Source: Cryomorphaceae bacterium
GTDB lineage: Bacteria > Bacteroidota > Bacteroidia > Flavobacteriales > UBA7312
Direction: 5' to 3'
Length of the DNA: 6,805 nucleotides
NCBI GenBank assembly: GCA_018608925.1
Contig: JABAYQ010000127.1
Span: 1 to 6,805, forward strand
The notes under the pieces are model-generated. The model made no database searches. It was not told the origin of the DNA and saw only the letters and a list, made by a program, of their open reading frames with translations. Shown one piece after another: positions 1-6,359 of the stretch. Numbering within the stretch: position 1 is the stretch's first letter; each line of letters starts with the position of its first letter. The position numbers and the translations under genes were made by a program.

Positions 1-435
1 GTGCATGATTGAGCTCTCACCTCCTGAAATACCTTGTTTTGCTATTTTATCTTTTAGGTCTAAAATAATTCTTTGAGCAGTTTTTGCCCCTATTCCTTTC
101 ACACTCTGTAGAGCTGCTACGTTTTCTGACAAAATGGCTAACTGAGCGTCATGAGGAGATAAGGAAGATAATATCGTCTGAGCGGTATTAGTTCCAACAC
201 CAGAAACGGATATTAGCAATCTAAACAATTCTCTTTCAGCTTTTTCGAAAAAACCATAAAGAGTATGAGAATCCTCTTTAACTGATAGATGAGTAAAAAG
301 ATTACACAACTCTGAGTCCGAAATTTGCGAAAATGTATGCAGAGAAATGCGAATCATATACCCAATGCCATTGCAATCAACAACAACAAAAGATGGATTC
401 TTCTCTACTAACTTACCTTTTATATGTGTAATCAT
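1..435 (-). CDS. ruvA: Holliday junction branch migration protein RuvA (partial, 3' end missing)
   Basis: RuvA tetramers bind four-way DNA junctions and load the RuvB motor for branch migration in recombinational repair. The window holds the first 145 residues of a protein that is usually about 190-200 long; the frame is open to the left edge. Residues 1-63 fit the N-terminal OB-fold domain (starts MITHIKGKLVEK, with NGIGY at 22-26), including the acidic-pin segment KEDSHTLYGF at 53-62 (E54, D55). Two helix-hairpin-helix motifs follow: SVSGVGTNTA at 76-85 and SVKGIGAKTA at 111-120, the latter leading into RIILDLKDK. The missing part is the flexible linker and the RuvB-binding domain III. The start codon overlaps the stop of maeB in an ATGA, and no separate promoter is visible, so ruvA is probably read from the maeB transcript by translational coupling. 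Identification is from family motifs and is firm. Confidence 0.96.
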   Translation of the reverse strand, partial: MITHIKGKLVEKNPSFVVVDCNGIGYMIRISLHTFSQISDSELCNLFTHLSVKEDSHTLYGFFEKAERELFRLLISVSGVGTNTAQTILSSLSPHDAQLAILSENVAALQSVKGIGAKTAQRIILDLKDKIAKQGISGGESSIMH

Positions 436-2702
436 TTCTTTTTTGTTTGAGCGTCAATAACGGCAATAGTTACCATATTTACAATTTCTCTAACAGAACA
501 TCCTAACTGAAGAATGTGAACAGGCTTTTTCATTCCTATTAAAACAGGTCCGATTGCTTCTACCTCATCTAATTCTTGAATTAATTTATAGGCAATATTA
601 CCAGACTCCAAATTAGGAAAAATCAAAGTATTGGCGTTTTCTTTTAGATTGTTGAATGGAAAAACGTAATCTCTTTTTTCTTTGTTTAATGCGAAATCAG
701 CTTGGATTTCTCCTTCCACATTAAGAGAACTGTTTTTTTGTTTTATAATTTCTACCGCTTTAGCTATCTTTTTGGAGCCTTTAGAATTTGAAGACCCAAA
801 ATTAGAATAAGACAGCATAGCAAGCCTAGGCTTAATGTTAAATCTTTTAACCGCCTTAGAAGTCAGTAAAGCTATTTCAGCCAAATCTTCATAAGTAGGA
901 TCAATATTAATTGTTGTATCCGCCAAGAAAAGCGTCCCTTTCTTAGTATTCATAATAAACATTCCAGCCACCTTTTCAACTCCATCTTCGGTTCCAATAA
1001 TCTGAAGAGCAGGCTTAATAGTATTTGGGTAGTTTCTTGTGATACCAGAAATTAATGCGTCAGCATGATCAAGTTCTAACATCATTGCTCCAAAGTAATT
1101 TCGCTCTCTCATCAACTTTCTCGCTTCATAAAGAGTAACCCCTTTACGCTGACGTTTTTTGTAAAACTCTTCGCCAAAAATATATCTTCTCTCTTTTTCC
1201 TCTTCACTTTTAGGATCAATTATAGTAACGCCGTCAAGTTCTAGAGCATTTTCTTCAATCATTTGACTAATCACCGCTCTTCTTCCAAGTAAAATTGGCT
1301 CGGCTATTCCTTCGTCTTTTACTTGCTGCGCAGCTTTCAGAATTTTATAGTGCTCAGCTTCAGCAAAGACTACTCTTTTAGGATTGCTTATTGCTCTATT
1401 AGTAATGGATTTTAACAACTTATTATCAAATCCTAATCTAGTTTCTAATTCTTGAGCGTACACATCAAGATCAGGAATCTGTATCTGAGCAACACCCGAA
1501 TCCATTGCAGCTTTAGCTACCGCTGGTGCAACAACAGATATCAAACGATTATCTAATGGCTTAGGAATAATGTAATCAGGGCCAAATGTGATTACTTGCT
1601 CGCCATAAGCTAGGTTAACTGTTTCCGGCACAAGTTCTTTAGTAAGATCGGCAATACTCCTAACGGCTGCTAATTTCATTTCCTCATTTATACATCGTGC
1701 TCTAACATCTAAAGCTCCTCTAAAAATATAAGGAAAGCCTAAGACATTATTTACCTGATTAGGATGATCGGAGCGACCTGTAGCCATTATAATATCTTTT
1801 CTAACGCTAATGGCTTCATGGTAAGAAATTTCCGGATCAGGATTTGCTAAAGCAAAAACAATCGGATTATTATTCATAGATGCAATCATTTCTTTTGAAA
1901 CAATATTTCCTTGAGAAAGCCCCAAAAAGACATCCGCACCTTTCATCACGTCGTCAAGAGTTTTAACCTCTCGATTTGTTGCAAATTCAGCCTTTTCTTT
2001 TGTAAGATTTTCTGCACCTTTTCTTATTACGCCTTTGCTATCAAGCATTACTATATTCTCTTTCTTAGCTCCAAGCGATAAATACAATCTTGTGCAAGAC
2101 ATTGCAGCTGCTCCAGCTCCATTAACAACAATTAAAACCTCATCAATTTTCTTATCCGCAAGTTCTAATGCATTAATCAATGCTGCACTAGATATAATTG
2201 CTGTTCCGTGCTGGTCGTCATGCATGATAGGAATATTTAAAACTTCTTTTAGTCTTCGTTCTATTTCGAAGCACTCTGGAGCCTTAATATCCTCTAGATT
2301 AATTCCTCCAAAAGTTGGAGAAATTGCTTTAACTGTATTTACAAACAAATCAATATCGTTAGCGTCAACTTCGATATCGAAAACATCAATATCAGCAAAT
2401 ATTTTGAAAAGTAAGCCCTTACCCTCCATAACAGGTTTTGATGCTTCCGGTCCAATATCTCCTAGTCCTAAAACGGCAGTTCCGTTTGATATTACTGCTA
2501 CTAAATTACTTTTTGCAGTATATTTATAAACATCGTCTTTGTTTTCACTTATTGCAATGCAAGGATTGGCTACTCCGGGAGAATAAGCTAATGCTAAATC
2601 TCTTTGTGTGCTATGCTTCTTGGTTGGGACAACTTCAATTTTGCCAGGACGGCCACTGCTATGATAATCTAACGCCTCTTTCTTGTTATTCTTTTTAGCC
2701 AT
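432..2702 (-). CDS. maeB: NADP-type malic enzyme with C-terminal phosphotransacetylase-like domain (MaeB family)
   Basis: This enzyme oxidatively decarboxylates malate to pyruvate, giving NAD(P)H; it is cytosolic and links the TCA cycle to pyruvate and acetyl-CoA. At 756 residues it has the usual length of the large hybrid MaeB class. Order of parts: malic domain at about 15-165, with YSPGVANPC at 40-48 (catalytic Tyr40), GKGLLFK at 94-100 (likely catalytic Lys95), and metal ligands in NLEDIKAPE (E137, D138) and HDDQHGTA (D163). A Rossmann NAD(P)-binding domain at about 166-410 has VVNGAGAAA at 192-200. A PTA/PTB domain spans about 430-756, with FPNLESGNIAYKL at 695-707. In characterised MaeB proteins this last domain is mainly an acetyl-CoA-responsive regulatory module, not an efficient transacetylase. 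Cofactor choice (NADP over NAD) is inferred from class. The start has an A-rich upstream stretch and no Shine-Dalgarno, as is normal for Bacteroidetes. The frame is intact, and ruvA follows with a 4-nt overlap. Confidence 0.96.
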   Translation of the reverse strand: MAKKNNKKEALDYHSSGRPGKIEVVPTKKHSTQRDLALAYSPGVANPCIAISENKDDVYKYTAKSNLVAVISNGTAVLGLGDIGPEASKPVMEGKGLLFKIFADIDVFDIEVDANDIDLFVNTVKAISPTFGGINLEDIKAPECFEIERRLKEVLNIPIMHDDQHGTAIISSAALINALELADKKIDEVLIVVNGAGAAAMSCTRLYLSLGAKKENIVMLDSKGVIRKGAENLTKEKAEFATNREVKTLDDVMKGADVFLGLSQGNIVSKEMIASMNNNPIVFALANPDPEISYHEAISVRKDIIMATGRSDHPNQVNNVLGFPYIFRGALDVRARCINEEMKLAAVRSIADLTKELVPETVNLAYGEQVITFGPDYIIPKPLDNRLISVVAPAVAKAAMDSGVAQIQIPDLDVYAQELETRLGFDNKLLKSITNRAISNPKRVVFAEAEHYKILKAAQQVKDEGIAEPILLGRRAVISQMIEENALELDGVTIIDPKSEEEKERRYIFGEEFYKKRQRKGVTLYEARKLMRERNYFGAMMLELDHADALISGITRNYPNTIKPALQIIGTEDGVEKVAGMFIMNTKKGTLFLADTTINIDPTYEDLAEIALLTSKAVKRFNIKPRLAMLSYSNFGSSNSKGSKKIAKAVEIIKQKNSSLNVEGEIQADFALNKEKRDYVFPFNNLKENANTLIFPNLESGNIAYKLIQELDEVEAIGPVLIGMKKPVHILQLGCSVREIVNMVTIAVIDAQTKKK

Positions 2703-2716
2703 TTGTTATTGTTGTT

Positions 2717-2746
2717 AAAAAAAAAGCCGGTTAAAAAACCGGCTTT
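2717..2746 (-). terminator. Rho-independent terminator of the minus-strand sorting-domain gene
   Basis: A perfect 10-bp inverted repeat (2723-2732 with 2737-2746) encloses a 4-nt loop. The GC-rich core is GCCGG/CCGGC. Read on the minus strand, the stem runs into a stretch of nine T (2725-2717). It begins 18 nt after the stop codon of the 233-residue sorting-domain gene, so it terminates that gene. On the plus strand the stem is followed only by TTTG, so termination in that direction should be weak. It ends just 14 nt before the maeB start codon, which is unusual (see findings). Confidence 0.9.
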
Positions 2747-2764
2747 GTAAATTATAAAAATAAA

Positions 2765-3466
2765 TTAGTCTGTAATTACTAATCTCTTCATTGTCTTTAT
2801 TTCACCATCTACAATTATGTTGGCAAAGTACAAACCTGATTTATGGTTAGAGAAATCAAAGCTTAAAGTTCCTTCTTTATTTATTATTGTTTCATTAAAC
2901 ACTACACTTCCTAACATATCAGAAACTACAACATTAGCTGCCTGACCTAACTTTAAGTCGTAATCAATATAAGTAAGGGAAGAAGTCGGATTAGGATGAA
3001 AATCACCAAAGTATTCTTTATTCAAATCAGAAACAGAAGTTGCTGCTGTAGTATAAGTAATATTCACACAAACTGAATCAGTTATATTTAATTCGTCAAA
3101 TACACAATATTTAACCACAGTAGAGCCTGAAGTTCCATTAGGAAGATAGTGAACAGAAAAACTAGTTTCGTTAGTAGTATTAGCATCTATAGTAATAGAT
3201 CCATTGGAAGAACTAACATTTGCAGGGTAACATAAATCCCAACAAAAATAATTTGAAGTTCCTTGTGGCGAAGAACCAATTAATTGACGAGAAGCTCTTA
3301 AATTTAATGGGGTACCTGTAGCGTTTTCAACCTTAATAGTAGTATAAACTTCAAAATCACTAGGGCTTCCAATAACAGGGTTTGCTTCAGGAGTTAAAAC
3401 AATGGATTGAGATATTGCTCCAAAAGAGGAAAAAGCTAACAATAAATAGAAAATAGATTTTTTCAT
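2765..3466 (-). CDS. Small secreted cysteine-containing protein with T9SS C-terminal sorting domain
   Basis: A 233-residue exported protein of unknown role. Residues 1-20 (MKKSIFYLLLAFSSFGAISQ) form a signal peptide: KK, a hydrophobic core, and small residues near the cleavage site. Residues 21-140 look like one beta-rich, Ig-like module with four cysteines, two in CWDLC (C75, C79) and two in YCVFDELN...SVCV (C121, C133), which could form disulfides once exported. Residues 152-233 are a type A T9SS sorting domain: HPNP near its start, VVSDMLGSVVF in the middle, SGLYFANI and a closing MKRLVITD. It should be carried to the periplasm by Sec, then out by T9SS and either anchored or released. An ATG 33 nt upstream (3499) is also in frame, but I chose 3466 because it places the signal peptide at the N terminus and downstream of the -7-like element. 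It is divergent from the Omp28-like gene. I have no specific function for the N-terminal module. Confidence 0.87.
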   Translation of the reverse strand: MKKSIFYLLLAFSSFGAISQSIVLTPEANPVIGSPSDFEVYTTIKVENATGTPLNLRASRQLIGSSPQGTSNYFCWDLCYPANVSSSNGSITIDANTTNETSFSVHYLPNGTSGSTVVKYCVFDELNITDSVCVNITYTTAATSVSDLNKEYFGDFHPNPTSSLTYIDYDLKLGQAANVVVSDMLGSVVFNETIINKEGTLSFDFSNHKSGLYFANIIVDGEIKTMKRLVITD

Positions 3467-3487
3467 AAGTGTATTAAATTTATATAA

Positions 3488-3495
3488 CAAATATA
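3488..3495 (-). promoter_or_regulatory. Candidate -7 element for the minus-strand sorting-domain gene
   Basis: On the minus strand this reads TATATTTG, an exact match to the Bacteroidetes -7 consensus TAnnTTTG. It lies 21 nt upstream of the chosen ATG, giving a short leader. I find no TTG at the expected -33 distance (about 17-23 nt further upstream), so the call rests on one element in AT-rich DNA. Confidence 0.5.
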
Positions 3496-3604
3496 GCAAA
3501 AAAAACAGTTTTCATAGCATAGAAACAGTCAAAAACTAATGAGCTGAACGCGTAAGTCCTGACATTATTGACAAGTGTAATCTTCATTTAAGTTAAAATA
3601 GCAC

Positions 3605-3612
3605 TAAATTTG
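3605..3612 (+). promoter_or_regulatory. Candidate -7 element for the Omp28-like / TlpA-like gene pair
   Basis: TAAATTTG is an exact match to the Bacteroidetes -7 consensus TAnnTTTG, 26 nt before the ATG at 3639. At 19-nt spacing the -33 position holds TTC (3583-3585), a one-base miss from TTG. The same eight bases recur as the -7 element of the paralogue promoter at 6320. It would drive the two genes at 3639 and 4751 together, as only 11 nt separate them. Confidence 0.6.
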
Positions 3613-3638
3613 TAACTCCTTAAAATCAATATACAGCT

Positions 3639-4739
3639 ATGAAAAAATTAATACTTTTTGTATTTTCTATTTATTCTCTTTTATCATTTTCACAAGATTT
3701 AGTCAGCACAACCCCGAGTAACAAAAATGCTCTTCTTGAAGAGTTTACAGCTGCTGGTTGCGGAAATTGTCCAATGGGTCACTCCATTGCTACTATTATT
3801 GAAAATGAAAATCCAGGACAAATAATTTCAATAAGATACCATCGCGGAGGACTGGCCACTCCCCAAAACCAAGAAGCATATGACTTTAGAACAGACTTTA
3901 GCGACGCCATAGCTCAACAGGCCAATGCAATAGGGCAGCCATTAGGATCAGTAAACAGACATTTGTTTGATGGACAAACATTTACTAGTCAGTCAACAGG
4001 AAAATGGCAAGAGTCTTGTTTAGAAATTATAGCTCAAGAAGCAATTGTTAATATTGGGGCTATAGCAATCATTGATTCTAACACTAATGAGCTAGAAATT
4101 ACGGTTGAGCTTTATTACACTGGCACCCAAACTGCTTCCACAAATTTATTAAATATAGCCTTGCTACAAAACAACATTGAAGCAGCCCAAACAGCATATT
4201 CGGTTCCTCAACCAAATGACTTTTTAGAAAATGGCCTCTACTCACACAAACATGTGCTAAGACACTTAATTACAGGCCAATGGGGATTTACTATAGATGT
4301 TAGCGAAGGCCCTTTTATCAGAAAAAAATTCAATTATAATATTCCACAGCAGTTCAGAAACATTCCTGTGGATTTAACAAATCTAGAGTTAGCGATATTT
4401 ATAAACGAAGGCAATCAAGAAGTTTTAAATACAATTTCAATAAACCCTAAGTTTTGTCCTTTAGAAACTGTTAGCATTCAAGACTCTGAAAACATAGCGA
4501 CTAAAATCTATCCTAACCCTGCAAACAAAAACGCAACAATAAACATTGAAACTAAAGCAAAAGACATTGACCAAATTAATATTATAGATATCACCGGAAG
4601 CATCTTGTATCAAGATAATTCATTCAACGAACAAACTACTCTTGAGATTGGAAGTTTAAACTACAAACCTGGCATTTACTTTGTTCAATTTATCCAAAAC
4701 AAAAACGCAATCTCCAATGAAAAATTAATTATCTACTAA
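3639..4739 (+). CDS. Omp28-related thioredoxin-fold secreted protein with T9SS sorting domain
   Basis: 366 residues. A signal peptide covers about 1-19 (MKKLILFVFS then IYSLLSFSQ). Residues 30-275 match the Omp28-related family, which has a thioredoxin-like fold: ALLEEFTAAGCGNCPMGH at 31-48 puts a CxxC pair (C41, C44) at the start of the active-site helix. It is followed by ISIRYHRGG at 64-71, LGSVNRHLFDG at 102-112 and YSHKHVLRHLITGQWG at 201-216. Two further cysteines are C127 and C273. Residues about 284-366 are a T9SS sorting domain: KIYPNPANKNATINIE, INIIDITGSILYQ, KPGIYFVQF and a final NEKLIIY. The protein should therefore be exported past the outer membrane. The CxxC suggests a thiol-disulfide or Cys-binding role, but no enzymatic activity is proven for most family members. 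It is the first gene of a probable operon with the TlpA-like gene. Start: the ATG gives a canonical signal peptide 26 nt after a -7 element. Confidence 0.9.
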   Translation: MKKLILFVFSIYSLLSFSQDLVSTTPSNKNALLEEFTAAGCGNCPMGHSIATIIENENPGQIISIRYHRGGLATPQNQEAYDFRTDFSDAIAQQANAIGQPLGSVNRHLFDGQTFTSQSTGKWQESCLEIIAQEAIVNIGAIAIIDSNTNELEITVELYYTGTQTASTNLLNIALLQNNIEAAQTAYSVPQPNDFLENGLYSHKHVLRHLITGQWGFTIDVSEGPFIRKKFNYNIPQQFRNIPVDLTNLELAIFINEGNQEVLNTISINPKFCPLETVSIQDSENIATKIYPNPANKNATINIETKAKDIDQINIIDITGSILYQDNSFNEQTTLEIGSLNYKPGIYFVQFIQNKNAISNEKLIIY

Positions 4740-4750
4740 AACAATTAAAC

Positions 4751-6214
4751 ATGAAAAAACTATTTACAATTTTAACAATTTGCTATAGCCTTTCTAGCTT
4801 TGCTCAGCTAGAAAATGGAACTGTAGCTCCCGACTTTACTGCTACAGACATTAACGGAAATAGTCATAGGCTGTACGACTATTTGGACAACGGCTATTCT
4901 GTGATAATAGATATTTCAGCAACATGGTGCCCCCCATGCTGGAGCTATCATAGTCAGCATATATTAGAAGATGTTTGGGCTTCTCATGGTCCAGCCGGAG
5001 AACCAGGTGTAAATGCAAACACTTCAGATGATGTTGTTGTTTTATTTTTTGAAGGAGACGCAAGCACAAACCTAGACCAGTTGAATGGTATAGGCACTGG
5101 AACATTGGGGGACTGGACAGAAGGGATAAGCTACCCAATTATAGACGACGCAACTATTTCATCGCTTTATGAAATAGGATATTTTCCAACCGTTTATACT
5201 ATTTGCACTGATAGAACTGTTACAGAATCAGGGCAATTACCCGCAGAAAATCATTACGAACTAATACAAGAGTGCGCTGTACAAGTTACAGGGAAAAATT
5301 TAAAAGTTCTAGACTATATCGGAGAAGTAAGCTCCTGCGCCCCTGCTTCAATTGAAATGAGCACAGAGATTCAAAACCTAGGGACAGAACAAGTAAATAG
5401 TTTTACTGTAAAATTAATGGACGGAAATACAGAAGTTGCGTCTGAAATATTTACTGGAATATTTGAACCATACGACAGAACTATAGTTGACTTTGGAGTT
5501 ATAAATATTGATGTAACAACAAACTTTACTATTGTATTAGAAGAACAAGATAATCTTTCTAGTGACAATCAATTAACCCAAGAGATTACAGCTGCCACAA
5601 TAGATCAACAAGCAATTGTTAAAGTTACAACAGACAACTTTGGAGCTCAATGCTCCTGGAACATAAAAAATGAAAACGGAGCGATAGTTGCTGACGGAGG
5701 CCCATACAACAATCATAGCAACACAAGTACATTTGTACAACAAGTGCAAGATGACCAAGCAATAAATCTGCCCCAAAGTGGTTGCTATTCTTTTGAGGTT
5801 AACGATAATGGAAATGATGGAATGTATACGTTTCAACCTACGTTTTTTAGAATTGTAGACTCCCAAGGAAATACCATTGCAAACATAAATGGAGATGAGT
5901 ATACTTCATCTATCGCCAAAGATTTCACCAACATCTCTACATCAACTAGCATTAATAAAAACAAAAACACTCTTTTCAATGTTTACCCTAACCCTGCTTA
6001 CGGCATGATAAACATTGAATTTGATTCTCAATTTGAAAAAGAAAATGCAACAATATCAATATCAAATATGTTGGGTAAAGAAGTAATTGCTTTAAATAAT
6101 ATTATTTCAAATAATACGTCAATAGATATTTCATCTTTAAAAAACGGCATTTATTTTGTTAACACTAGTGTGAAAGGCAACATATCTACAGAAAAAATTG
6201 TGATTTTAAAATAA
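4751..6214 (+). CDS. Secreted TlpA/redoxin-like thioredoxin-fold protein with T9SS sorting domain
   Basis: 487 residues. The signal peptide is about 1-19 (ends SSFAQ). Residues 20-178 form a thioredoxin-fold domain of the TlpA/redoxin kind: APDFTATDINGNSHRLYDYL at 26-45, the active site ATWCPPCW at 57-64 (C60, C63), and the cis-proline loop GYFPTVY at 143-149 (P146). Residues about 196-280 look like a CARDB-type beta-sandwich (EIQNLGTEQVNSFTVKL, DNLSSDNQ). Residues about 288-395 form another beta domain of the kind common in Bacteroidetes exoproteins (TTDNFGAQCSW, SGCYSFEVNDNGNDGM). Residues about 405-487 are the T9SS sorting domain (FNVYPNPAYG, ISNMLGKEV, NGIYFVNT, EKIVILK). It likely acts outside the cell as a thiol-disulfide oxidoreductase or a redox-sensing surface protein; the substrate is unknown. 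It lies 11 nt after the Omp28-like gene, with no promoter between. A close paralogue follows at 6360. Confidence 0.91.
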   Translation: MKKLFTILTICYSLSSFAQLENGTVAPDFTATDINGNSHRLYDYLDNGYSVIIDISATWCPPCWSYHSQHILEDVWASHGPAGEPGVNANTSDDVVVLFFEGDASTNLDQLNGIGTGTLGDWTEGISYPIIDDATISSLYEIGYFPTVYTICTDRTVTESGQLPAENHYELIQECAVQVTGKNLKVLDYIGEVSSCAPASIEMSTEIQNLGTEQVNSFTVKLMDGNTEVASEIFTGIFEPYDRTIVDFGVINIDVTTNFTIVLEEQDNLSSDNQLTQEITAATIDQQAIVKVTTDNFGAQCSWNIKNENGAIVADGGPYNNHSNTSTFVQQVQDDQAINLPQSGCYSFEVNDNGNDGMYTFQPTFFRIVDSQGNTIANINGDEYTSSIAKDFTNISTSTSINKNKNTLFNVYPNPAYGMINIEFDSQFEKENATISISNMLGKEVIALNNIISNNTSIDISSLKNGIYFVNTSVKGNISTEKIVILK

Positions 6215-6234
6215 AAAATCAAACACTTTTAGTT

Positions 6235-6268
6235 AAAAGAGATGGCTTAATTAAGTCATCTCTTTTTT
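6235..6268 (+). terminator. Rho-independent terminator after the TlpA-like gene
   Basis: A 14-bp stem (6235-6248 with 6253-6266) contains one G-U pair (6245/6256), has a 4-nt AATT loop, and ends in a run of six T (6263-6268). It starts 20 nt after the stop codon at 6214. The 5' arm begins AAAA, so it could act on the opposite strand too, though no convergent gene is visible. It separates transcription of the two-gene unit from the paralogue downstream. Confidence 0.85.
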
Positions 6269-6297
6269 ATTGAATAAGTAATGATATAATTTTTTGT

Positions 6298-6327
6298 TTG
6301 TTAACGATTAAAAAATCATTAAATTTG
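6298..6327 (+). promoter_or_regulatory. Bacteroidetes-type promoter of the second TlpA-like gene
   Basis: TTG at 6298-6300 (within TTTG) lies 19 nt upstream of TAAATTTG at 6320-6327. Both elements and their spacing match the Bacteroidetes sigma-factor consensus (-33 TTG, -7 TAnnTTTG). Transcription should start around 6333-6336, giving a leader of about 25 nt before the ATG at 6360. This is the best promoter in the window and sits just after a terminator, so the downstream gene is controlled independently. Confidence 0.8.
6301..6322. repeat. Imperfect inverted repeat inside the promoter spacer
   Basis: TTAACGATT (6301-6309) and AATCATTAA (6314-6322) are inverted copies with one mismatch and a 4-nt A spacer. 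They fill the interval between the -33 and -7 elements and overlap the first bases of the -7. This could be an operator for a dimeric regulator, but in DNA this AT-rich a chance match is quite possible. Confidence 0.3.
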
Positions 6328-6359
6328 GGAATTCAACTTAACCAATTTAACAACAAATT

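Noticed and set aside
2035..2529. Open plus-strand frame of 164 codons opposite maeB
   Set aside because: It lies wholly antisense to the conserved malic and NAD-binding domains of maeB, and its translation has no recognisable motif.
2438..2698. Open plus-strand frame of 86 codons opposite the maeB 5' end
   Set aside because: Antisense to the YSPGVA region of maeB, with low-complexity Leu/Cys-rich translation; a shadow frame.
3467..3499. Upstream in-frame ATG extending the minus-strand sorting-domain protein by 11 residues
   Set aside because: It would put 11 residues in front of a canonical signal peptide and would overlap the -7-like element at 3488-3495, leaving no leader.
3467..3638. 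Possible small RNA or extra gene in the divergent intergenic region
   Set aside because: Only two -7-like elements are visible. I see no hairpin-terminator pair and no convincing short coding frame.
4851..5138. Minus-strand open frame opposite the TlpA-like active-site region
   Set aside because: Antisense to a well-supported thioredoxin-fold domain, with a His/Leu-rich translation typical of shadow frames.
5371..5866. Two minus-strand open frames (5371-5568 and 5573-5866) inside the TlpA-like gene
   Set aside because: Both are antisense to the intact beta-sandwich-like domains and show no family motif or promoter.
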